DNA from: Opitutaceae bacterium
Lineage (GTDB): Bacteria; Verrucomicrobiota; Verrucomicrobiia; Opitutales; Opitutaceae
Direction of reading: 5' to 3'
Assembly: GCA_005786775.1 (NCBI GenBank)
Contig: SYDD01000178.1
Coordinates: forward strand, 1 to 5,384
DNA: 5,384 nucleotides
The notes below the pieces were generated by a model. It made no database searches. It was not told where the DNA came from and was given only the letters and a program-made list of their open reading frames with translations. The translations under genes were made by a program, and so were the position numbers. Below, piece after piece: positions 1-5,384 of the stretch. The first letter of the stretch is position 1; the number at the start of each line of letters is the position of its first letter.

Positions 1-561
1 GCCCGCCAGTACGCCGCCTGGTACGGCTACTATGAGTTCTGCCAGGGCCCGGTCCCCCAATGGGGCGCCCACTTCTTGGACCTGATGCACTACGTCACGG
101 CCTGCGGCTTCCCGGAGTCCTGCATGTGCATCGGCGGCGTCACCTACTGGAAGGACGAGAACCGCTTCACCACGCCCGACAACGTGATGGCGACCTGGAT
201 GTACCCCGACGGGATGATGGTCACCAGCTCGAACAACTTCGGCAACAGCTCCGGCAACCTGCGGAAGTTCTTCGGCGACAAGGGAACGCTCGACGTGAGC
301 AACTGGAACGTGCCGACCTACAGCGCCGAGGGCGGCCCGAAGCGCGACGGCAAGATCCGAGGCAAGCAGGAGGTCACGCCGATCGAGCGGCCGGACCACT
401 TCCTCAACTGGCTGCAGTGCATGCGCGACAACCAGACCCCGCACGCGGACATCGACGCGGGCTACCAGCACGCCGTGGCCGTCCTGATGGCGGTGATCTC
501 GTACGACACGGGCAAGAAGACGGTCTACGACCACGCCAAGCGCCGGATCACGACCGCCTGA
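1..561 (+). CDS. Gfo/Idh/MocA-family oxidoreductase, C-terminal part (5' truncated by window edge)
   Basis: The reading frame is open from base 1 to a TGA at 559-561, giving 186 visible residues. The N-terminal Rossmann NAD(P)-binding domain and its EKP motif lie outside the window. What is visible is the C-terminal alpha/beta substrate domain. It starts with an active-site-like stretch, QWGAHFLDLMHY (residues 20-31), where family members typically have an Asp/Asn-W-G-x-H-x-x-D pattern. It continues through a beta-sheet region with a GDKGTLDV turn (92-99) and ends with the family's helical tail (ERPDHFLNWLQCMRDN, then GYQHAVAVLMAVISYDTGKK). Such enzymes usually oxidise or reduce sugars, polyols or related compounds with NAD(P)(H); the substrate cannot be told from this fragment. 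No signal peptide can be judged because the start is missing. Position 20, four residues before the conserved His, is Gln rather than the more usual Asp. Codon use is extreme: by hand count only 4 of 186 sense codons end in A or T. A strong terminator follows 24 bases after the stop. The family call is secure; the specific activity is unknown. Confidence 0.88.
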   Translation, partial: ARQYAAWYGYYEFCQGPVPQWGAHFLDLMHYVTACGFPESCMCIGGVTYWKDENRFTTPDNVMATWMYPDGMMVTSSNNFGNSSGNLRKFFGDKGTLDVSNWNVPTYSAEGGPKRDGKIRGKQEVTPIERPDHFLNWLQCMRDNQTPHADIDAGYQHAVAVLMAVISYDTGKKTVYDHAKRRITTA

Positions 562-585
562 GCTCCGAGCGTCGCTCCCCTCCCC

Positions 586-615
586 GTCCCGCCCTTTCCG
601 GGCGGGACTTTTTTT
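586..615 (+). terminator. Rho-independent terminator of the oxidoreductase gene
   Basis: A perfect 9-bp GC-rich stem (586-594 pairing with 600-608) closes a 5-base loop and is followed directly by seven T residues (609-615) on the plus strand. It lies 24 bases after the oxidoreductase stop codon. The convergent minus-strand gene ends at 640, so its transcript would also run through the hairpin, but on that strand the stem is followed by a G-rich stretch rather than a U-tract. It should therefore work well only for the plus-strand transcript. Confidence 0.92.
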
Positions 616-639
616 CGCCCCCGCGGGAGGCGCCGCGCC

Positions 640-2919
640 TCACTTCAGGATGCGGAACATGCTGCTGTAATCATCCGTCCAGAGGGCGACATCCGCACGC
701 GGCGGCACCGGCGGGCTCGCGGCCCGGCGGAGGCTCTCTCGGCTCATCAGGCCCTGATCCTTGCTCAGGACCATCCAGGAAGCCGCGTAGTACCACCAGC
801 CGCCCTCTAGGTCCTCGGCCATCCCGTCCTCGCTGTCGAAATGGAGCGAGGCGTAACCGAATTCCCGGGCCACATTCTCGACCACCGGACGCAGGTCCAA
901 GTAGCGGTTGGAGATATTCACCAAAATTACCCCATCCGGCTTTAGATGACGCTGATAAATAGCAAAGGCCTCTCGAGTAAGTAGGTGGACGGGGACCGCG
1001 TCGCTGCTGAAGGCGTCCATGATGAGGACATCGTAGGCCTGCGGGGGCTCGTTCTCCATCGAGAGGCGGGCGTCGCCCATCACCAACTCAACCTTCGCGG
1101 GGCACAGTTTGAGGTAGCGGAAGGGGCGGCGCGCGATATCGACCACCTGCGGGTTGATCTCGTAGATGCGCACCGTATCGCCGGCCCGCCCGTAGGCCGC
1201 GAGCGTGCCGACCCCGAGGCCCAGAATGCCGATCCGGCGTTCCTGGCGCCCTTCCAGCTCGCGGAAAGCGCGGCCGATCCCGGACGAAGGCCCGAAGTAG
1301 GAGGTGATCATCGGGGCGCGCGCGTCGTCGACGAACTGGAACCCGTGGGTGATGCGCCCGTGCTGCAGGAGCAAGTGATGGGACTGAGGGTTGCCCCGCT
1401 CGTATTCGAAGACCGAGAGGACGCCGTAGAAGTTCCGCCCACTAACCAGCGCGCCCTGACGGGTGCTATGGATCTGCAGGCCGAGCACCATCACGAGGGC
1501 GATCAGACCCGCGCCCAGCAGACCGGCGGTCAGGCGGTGCCAGTTGACCGTGGCGCGACGCTCGCGCCAGATGAGGACCAGGCCGGCGGCTACCGCCAGC
1601 GCCCAGGGCAGCCACGGGCGCAGGCTCAGGAAGTCCCACCCACGCGCCAGCCAGCCGACACTCCCGAATTCCGTCCGCAGCCACTGCCCGCCACCGGAGG
1701 TCAGCCGGGAGATCCCTCCGGCGCCCAGCAGAGCGAGCAGCACACCCAGAATCCGCCAGCGGGCCGGGGGGAGCGCCGCCCGATCACGCAGGGTGAGGAC
1801 CAGCAGCAACGCCACGCAGAACGCGAGGCTGAGGTGGGTCTCGTAATAGTTATCAAACACGGCCGGGGCTACCAACGCCACGAACAACCCTCCTAAGGCG
1901 CCGCCGGCGGAGATACAGAGATAAAACTCGGTCAGGTGGCGCGGGTGCGGCCGGAGGTGGTATAGCTCCCCGTGGCATACCATGCAGCCGACGAAGAGCG
2001 TCACCGCGTAGATCATTACCTGCGCCCGGATGTCCATATCCGCGCCCTCGATCAGCGCGTGGGCAGCGGCGGCCATCGCGGCGGCGAGGGCGAGGGTGTA
2101 GTAGAAACGCGAGTACCAGCGTGGGCCGTCGAAGCTGATGATGAAAGTCAGCAGGTACAGCGCGAGTGGGACCACCCACAGGAACGGAATAACGGCCACG
2201 TCTTGGCACATCTTGTTGGTCACCGCGAGGAGGAGTACCGAAGCGCAGGCGGGCAGCGCGAGCCACAGAGACCGGACCGCGGCACTGGGTCGAGGCGCGT
2301 CCGGCTCCGTCGCGGCGGCGGCCGCGGCCCGATCAGGCCGCCATTGGAAGACCCGCCACGCGCAGGCCGCGCACCCGGCCGCGTAGAGCCCCAGTCCCCA
2401 GGACCAACCAACCGCCTGGGCCTGCCGCGGGAAGGACGTCTCGACGAAAAAGGGGTAGCTGACCAGGGCGAGCAGGGAACCGACGTTAGAGAGGGCATAG
2501 AGACGCCACGGAGAGGATCCCGGGGCCGTCCGCCGGAACCACTCCTGCATCAGAGGTCCGGTCGCGGCTAGGACCAAGTAGGGCAGCCCGAGCGTCGCGC
2601 CCAGCAGGGCGAGGATGTGCCACGTGGGATTACCCGCTCCGGTGGGCTTCCAGGCGTCGTCCGGCGAGATGGGCAGGGTAAGCAAAGCGGCCAGGAGCAG
2701 GGTCAGGTGGACCCAGACCTGCGTCCGCGGCCGGCAGTACCGGCTGAGCGCGTGGGCGTAGCCGTAGCCCCCCAGGAGTAGCACCTGGAAGAAGAGCATG
2801 CAGGTCGTCCAGACCCCGGGGCTGCCGCCAAACCAGGGCAAGATGAACTTGCCGATGAGCGGTTGCACTTGGAACAGCAGGAAGGCACCGGTGAAGATGG
2901 TTAGGGCAAAGGGCAGCAT
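640..2919 (-). CDS. Polytopic membrane protein fused to a spermidine-synthase-like domain (fused MFS/spermidine synthase family)
   Basis: The protein has 759 residues from an ATG at 2919-2917 to a TGA at 642-640. Residues 1 to about 485 carry roughly 13-15 hydrophobic segments, the first being MLPFALTIFTGAFLLFQVQP, the usual opening of this family; that is why I chose this start. A TTG at 2997 in the same frame would add 26 Arg/Ser-rich residues. The soluble C-terminal domain (about 490-759) shows RNFYG (495-499), HGRITHG (520-526), a nucleotide-binding loop GLGVG (567-571), an acidic residue after strand 2 in YEINP (E587), GDAR (D616), DAFSSDAVP (635-643) and the closing WTDDYSS (747-753). 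These match the methyltransferase-like fold that binds (decarboxylated) S-adenosylmethionine. The canonical aminopropyltransferase motif has two Asp residues three apart (DxxD), but here they are five apart (D635, D640), so true spermidine synthesis is doubtful. The domain probably faces the cytoplasm. The gene stands alone, convergent with the oxidoreductase and divergent from the small exported protein gene. Family assignment is strong; the reaction is not established. Confidence 0.9.
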   Translation of the reverse strand: MLPFALTIFTGAFLLFQVQPLIGKFILPWFGGSPGVWTTCMLFFQVLLLGGYGYAHALSRYCRPRTQVWVHLTLLLAALLTLPISPDDAWKPTGAGNPTWHILALLGATLGLPYLVLAATGPLMQEWFRRTAPGSSPWRLYALSNVGSLLALVSYPFFVETSFPRQAQAVGWSWGLGLYAAGCAACAWRVFQWRPDRAAAAAATEPDAPRPSAAVRSLWLALPACASVLLLAVTNKMCQDVAVIPFLWVVPLALYLLTFIISFDGPRWYSRFYYTLALAAAMAAAAHALIEGADMDIRAQVMIYAVTLFVGCMVCHGELYHLRPHPRHLTEFYLCISAGGALGGLFVALVAPAVFDNYYETHLSLAFCVALLLVLTLRDRAALPPARWRILGVLLALLGAGGISRLTSGGGQWLRTEFGSVGWLARGWDFLSLRPWLPWALAVAAGLVLIWRERRATVNWHRLTAGLLGAGLIALVMVLGLQIHSTRQGALVSGRNFYGVLSVFEYERGNPQSHHLLLQHGRITHGFQFVDDARAPMITSYFGPSSGIGRAFRELEGRQERRIGILGLGVGTLAAYGRAGDTVRIYEINPQVVDIARRPFRYLKLCPAKVELVMGDARLSMENEPPQAYDVLIMDAFSSDAVPVHLLTREAFAIYQRHLKPDGVILVNISNRYLDLRPVVENVAREFGYASLHFDSEDGMAEDLEGGWWYYAASWMVLSKDQGLMSRESLRRAASPPVPPRADVALWTDDYSSMFRILK

Positions 2920-3053
2920 CGGGGAGCGTGGGACGGTCGGGATGGACAAGGCTAAACGCCGCACCGAGGCAAACGTTTCACGGCCGCCGCCCGCCAAAAA
3001 AACCTAGCCTTAACCCGCCCAAATGCTCCTGCTAGGAACGAATTAATCCCCCC
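2920..3053. promoter_or_regulatory. Divergent intergenic region, presumed to hold promoters for both flanking genes
   Basis: These 134 bases separate the starts of the membrane/spermidine-synthase-like gene (minus) and the small exported protein gene (plus), so at least one promoter for each should lie here. It contains a local AT-richer patch at about 2995-3047, an A-run at 2996-3002 and an 8-bp palindrome, AAACGTTT, at 2971-2978. I could not find a convincing -35/-10 pair in either direction. The best plus-strand candidate is TTAACC (3010-3015) with TAGGAA (3033-3038), spaced by 17 bases, but it matches the consensus poorly. If the membrane gene really starts at the TTG at 2997, the region shrinks to 56 bases. 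Confidence 0.4.
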
Positions 3054-3479
3054 ATGCGCCTCCTGACCCTCCTCGCTCCGTTCAGCCTGCTCGCCGCGTC
3101 GCTCCCAGCGGCCCAGCCCGCCGCGAAGGCGGACGCACCCAAGGCCCAGAAGCTCGTTCAAGTCTCCACCCTCAACACGATCGAAGCCAACCGGGAGTTC
3201 CAGGCCAACGTGCAGCTACTGCAGGCCCAGCGGCAGGCGGCGGTGGAACTCAACACGGCCATCGAGCGCGAGAAGGACGCAGCTAAACAGAAGGAGTTGA
3301 AGAGCCGCCTCGACGCGCTGATGACGAAGCTCAACGAAAACAACGCCCTGATGCGGAAGACGTATGGCTTCTCCTTAGACCGGAATTACTCGGTGGTGAT
3401 CGAAAAGGCGCACGTCTATATGTTCGTTTCCGAGGAAGAAGCCGCTCAGCTTGAGCAGGCGGCGGCCAAGAAGAAGTGA
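3054..3479 (+). CDS. Small, probably exported helical (coiled-coil) protein of unknown function
   Basis: An ATG at 3054 opens a 141-residue frame ending in a TGA at 3477-3479. I do not recognise a named family. The N-terminus looks like a Sec signal peptide: Arg2, a hydrophobic core at residues 3-17 and a small-residue, Ala-rich region with likely cleavage around 16-24. There is no Cys, so it is not a lipoprotein. A Lys/Ala/Pro linker follows. Residues 42 to about 103 form a long, highly charged, Gln/Glu/Lys-rich stretch predicted to be helical, with leucines and other aliphatics spaced as in a coiled coil. Then comes a short segment rich in Tyr/Val/Phe (YGFSLDRNYSVV to VYMFVS, 104-126), which looks like beta strand, and a Glu/Ala tail ending KKK. 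Overall it loosely resembles periplasmic Skp/OmpH-type helical proteins in size and layout, but I see no motif that proves kinship. The only purine-rich candidate ribosome site, AGGAA at 3034-3038, is 15 bases upstream, which is too far to be typical. By hand count 22 of 141 codons end in A or T, consistent with an ordinary host gene. That it is a real gene is likely; its role is unknown. Confidence 0.75.
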   Translation: MRLLTLLAPFSLLAASLPAAQPAAKADAPKAQKLVQVSTLNTIEANREFQANVQLLQAQRQAAVELNTAIEREKDAAKQKELKSRLDALMTKLNENNALMRKTYGFSLDRNYSVVIEKAHVYMFVSEEEAAQLEQAAAKKK

Positions 3480-3771
3480 CGGCCACTCGGGCGGACCGCA
3501 CCGCACAGGGGTTCACGAGATCCCCGCTCACCTGGCCGATGGGTTCCAAGCCTCGAGCCAGCGCCAGTTCCCTCACCGAAACTTAGGCGGGCCAAGCGCC
3601 GGTTCGGCCGTACCGACCGGGTGTCGGCCACCGATTTTAACGCGACCTTCCCAGCCCTCGGAAGAAGCGCCGACAGCGAGGGGACCTGAGGCCTCCACCC
3701 GCGTTGCTCCACCCAGAGACAGCGGTGCCCGCAGGGAGCTGGCGCGGGCCGAGATTTCTCAGGCGGGAGGC
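3480..3771. other. Convergent intergenic stretch without a credible gene
   Basis: These 292 bases lie between the 3' ends of the small exported protein gene and the ribonucleotide reductase gene. Open frames cross it on both strands, but their translations are Arg/Pro/Ser-rich low-complexity sequence with no recognisable motif, and the longer ones run on into the flanking genes as shadows. Besides the hairpin at 3600-3633 there is a second inverted repeat, GCCCGC (3727-3732) with GCGGGC (3744-3749), around an 11-base loop. This lies just past the reductase stop but has no T-run on either strand, so I do not call it an intrinsic terminator. Confidence 0.6.
3600..3638 (+). terminator. Possible weak terminator-like hairpin downstream of the small exported protein gene
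   Basis: CGGT (3600-3603) pairs with ACCG (3630-3633), and GGCCG (3606-3610) pairs with CGGCC (3625-3629), leaving a 2-base bulge. A further ACC/GGT pairing is possible inside the loop. The stem is followed by A and four Ts (3635-3638) on the plus strand. It is 120 bases after the stop codon, the stem is interrupted and the T-run is short, so this is only a candidate end for the small gene's transcript. Confidence 0.3.
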
Positions 3772-5384
3772 TTACTGGCAGGCCTCGCAGGTTTCACCGC
3801 GGCGCATCGCCTCGATGCTGCAGGCCTTCTTCTCCTCCTCGGAGAATTCCCGCTTGGCAGCGGGTTTGCCCTCGGTCTCGGCGGCGATGCCGCGGACCTC
3901 CTTTTTGGCGGCGACGGTAGCCTTTTCGATGTTGGAGGCACCTAGGCTACGGAGGTAGTAGGTGGTCTTGAGGCCCGCATGCCAAGCATGCCGGTACATA
4001 TGGCTTAGCGTCTTGAGGTCAGGCGTCTTGATCCAGAGGTTCACCGACTGCGCCTGATCGATCCACTTCTGGCGACGCGCGGCGGCGTCGACGATCCACT
4101 TGTGGTCAATGTCGAACGCGGTGAGGTACTTGTCCTTGAGGTCACCGGGGATACGTTCGATGTCCTTCAGCTCGCCGTCGAAGTACTTCAGGTTGTCGAT
4201 CATGTCCTGGTCCCACAGGCCACGGGCCTTAAGGTCCTTCACGAGGAAGGGATTTAGGACGATGAACTCACCCGAGAGGTTCGATTTGACGAAGAGATTC
4301 TTGTAGGTCGGCTCGATGCAGGGCGAGGTGGCCGTGATATTGGAGATCGTCGCGGTGGGCGCGATTGCGAGGCAGTTGGAATTCCGCATCCCTTGCCGGG
4401 CGATTTTCTGGCGCAGGGGCGTCCAGTCCATCCGGCCGCCGCGGGGCACCTCCAAGGGCAAGCCGCGTTCCTTTTCCAAGAGGTCGAGGGTATCCTGCGG
4501 TAGTAGCCCGCGGTCCCACTTTGAGCCCTTGTAACTGGAATAAATGCCGCGTTCCGCGGCTAGGTCGGAGCTCGCCTCGTAGGCGTAGAATGCAACCGCC
4601 TCCATCGCCTCGTCGTTGAATTCCACCGCCTCCGGGGAGGCGAAGGCGTGGCCACGAAGATAGAGGGCATGGGCGAGGCCCATCACTCCCATCCCGATCG
4701 GCCGGTGACGCAGGTTGGAGACCTTGGCCGCCTCGGTCGGGTAGAAGTTGATATCGATGACGTTGTCGAGGGCACGCACCGCGGTACGGACGGTCTCGCG
4801 CAGCTTGTCGTGGTCCAACGAGCCATCGGGTTTGAGGTGGCTGTCCAGAATCACGGAGCCGAGGTTACAGACGGCGGTCTCTTCGTTGCTGGTGTTGAGC
4901 GTGATCTCCGTGCAAAGGTTGGAGGAATGGATCACCCCGACGTGGTCCTGCGGCGAGCGGAGGTTGCAGGCGTCCGTGAAGGTGATCCAAGGGTGCCCGG
5001 TCTCGAAAAGCATCGAGAGCATCTTCTTCCAGAGCTCCAGCGCCTCGATCTTCTGACCGTGGATAACACCTTCCTCGGCGAGGCGCTCGTATTCAAGGTA
5101 GCGGCGCTCAAAGGCGGCGCCGTAGAGCTCGTGTAGGTCCTTCACCTGATTGGAACGGAACAGCGTCCAGTGCTGGCGCGCCTCCATCCGCTTCATGAAC
5201 AGGTCCGGGATCCAGTTCGCGGTATTCATGTCGTGCGTCCGCCGGCGGTCGTCGCCTGTTCTCTTACGGAGCTCGAGGAACTCGAAGATGTTGTTGTGCC
5301 AGGTCTCGAGGTAGGCGCAGCCGGATCCCTTGCGCTTGCCGCCTTGGTTTACCGCCACCAGCTGGTCGTTGTGCAGTTTAAGGA
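3772..5384 (-). CDS. nrdA: Class I ribonucleoside-diphosphate reductase, alpha subunit (C-terminal 536 residues; 5' end beyond window)
   Basis: The frame is open from the right edge to a TAA at 3774-3772. The enzyme reduces ribonucleoside diphosphates to deoxyribonucleotides in the cytoplasm, using a radical generated by a separate beta subunit. Numbering visible residues from the codon at 5382: AVNQGGKRKGSG (about 10-21) and the RRRTHDMNTANWIPDLF region match the catalytic barrel. NLCTE (155-159) holds the thiyl-radical Cys157 with its Asn and Glu partners. Cys172 in AVCNLGS is one of the redox-active pair; its partner, equivalent to E. coli Cys225, lies upstream of the window. PTATIS (342-347) is the phosphate-binding loop. 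The Tyr pair in TTYYLR (475-476) belongs to the radical-transfer path. The C-terminal CEACQ (Cys532, Cys535) is the swinging thiol pair reduced by thioredoxin or glutaredoxin. The start, any N-terminal ATP-cone regulatory domain and NrdR boxes are outside. The GTG at 5358 is an internal Val codon (AVNQGG), not a start. No beta-subunit gene lies downstream, since the next gene points the other way. All visible key residues are intact. Confidence 0.96.
   Translation of the reverse strand, partial: LKLHNDQLVAVNQGGKRKGSGCAYLETWHNNIFEFLELRKRTGDDRRRTHDMNTANWIPDLFMKRMEARQHWTLFRSNQVKDLHELYGAAFERRYLEYERLAEEGVIHGQKIEALELWKKMLSMLFETGHPWITFTDACNLRSPQDHVGVIHSSNLCTEITLNTSNEETAVCNLGSVILDSHLKPDGSLDHDKLRETVRTAVRALDNVIDINFYPTEAAKVSNLRHRPIGMGVMGLAHALYLRGHAFASPEAVEFNDEAMEAVAFYAYEASSDLAAERGIYSSYKGSKWDRGLLPQDTLDLLEKERGLPLEVPRGGRMDWTPLRQKIARQGMRNSNCLAIAPTATISNITATSPCIEPTYKNLFVKSNLSGEFIVLNPFLVKDLKARGLWDQDMIDNLKYFDGELKDIERIPGDLKDKYLTAFDIDHKWIVDAAARRQKWIDQAQSVNLWIKTPDLKTLSHMYRHAWHAGLKTTYYLRSLGASNIEKATVAAKKEVRGIAAETEGKPAAKREFSEEEKKACSIEAMRRGETCEACQ

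Noticed and set aside
60..962. Long plus-strand open frame (about 300 codons) overlapping the oxidoreductase and running past its terminator
   Set aside because: It lies in a different frame from the well-supported oxidoreductase; its product is Arg/Pro/His-rich with no motif, typical of an alternative frame in very high-GC DNA.
985..2571. Long plus-strand open frames antisense to the membrane/spermidine-synthase-like gene
   Set aside because: Their translations are low-complexity, charged and Gln/Arg/Gly-rich, without domains. The minus-strand frame has clear membrane segments and family motifs throughout.
2971..2978. Palindrome AAACGTTT resembling the core of LacI-family operators
   Set aside because: Only 8 bases are symmetric and the flanks do not continue the symmetry. 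It falls at a frequency expected by chance often enough, and no regulator gene is nearby.
3010..3038. Possible sigma-70-like promoter (TTAACC, 17 bases, TAGGAA) for the small exported protein gene
   Set aside because: Only about 4 of 6 and 3 of 6 consensus matches; too weak to list as a promoter on its own.
3446..3712. Minus-strand open frame within the spacer between the small gene and nrdA
   Set aside because: Its product is Arg/Ser/Pro/Gly-rich with no family resemblance, and its end overlaps the small gene antisense. I judged it a chance frame.
3727..3749. Hairpin just beyond the nrdA stop as an intrinsic terminator
   Set aside because: The 6-bp stem is followed by no T-run on the minus strand, so it does not meet the criteria for a Rho-independent terminator.
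3451..3945. Plus-strand open frame crossing the 3480-3771 spacer into the nrdA 3' end
   Set aside because: It overlaps the end of the small exported protein gene in another frame and about 170 bases of nrdA antisense. No motif, signal peptide or ribosome site supports it.

Overview
This window comes from a high-GC bacterial chromosome. I think it is most likely a member of the Verrucomicrobiota (PVC group), but this is only an inference. It rests on the protein flavour: a Gfo/Idh/MocA oxidoreductase of the kind abundant in Planctomycetota and Verrucomicrobiota, a class I ribonucleotide reductase alpha chain ending in CEACQ, and weak or absent Shine-Dalgarno sequences. No rRNA, tRNA, CRISPR array, insertion sequence or phage gene is visible.

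Layout from left to right. (1) Positions 1-561, plus strand: the C-terminal part of a Gfo/Idh/MocA-family oxidoreductase, cut by the left edge and followed by a clear intrinsic terminator at 586-615. (2) Positions 640-2919, minus strand: a large membrane protein with about 13-15 transmembrane segments fused to a C-terminal spermidine-synthase-like nucleotide-binding domain. It converges on gene 1. (3) Positions 2920-3053: a 134-base divergent intergenic region. (4) Positions 3054-3479, plus strand: a small, probably exported, helical/coiled-coil protein of unknown function. (5) Positions 3480-3771: 292 bases with no credible gene, containing two potential hairpins. (6) Positions 3772-5384, minus strand: the C-terminal 536 residues of class I ribonucleoside-diphosphate reductase alpha (NrdA), cut by the right edge.

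The genes do not form one operon. They lie as convergent, divergent and convergent pairs, so each is probably transcribed on its own or with genes outside the window. Only the NrdA fragment has a firmly assignable reaction, dNTP supply for DNA synthesis. The fused membrane/aminopropyltransferase-like protein may relate to polyamines, but its key motif departs from true spermidine synthases. I see no convincing evidence of a new multigene system. The items most worth a second look are the uncharacterised secreted helical protein, the altered aspartate spacing in the spermidine-synthase-like domain, and the extreme third-position GC of the oxidoreductase compared with its neighbours.
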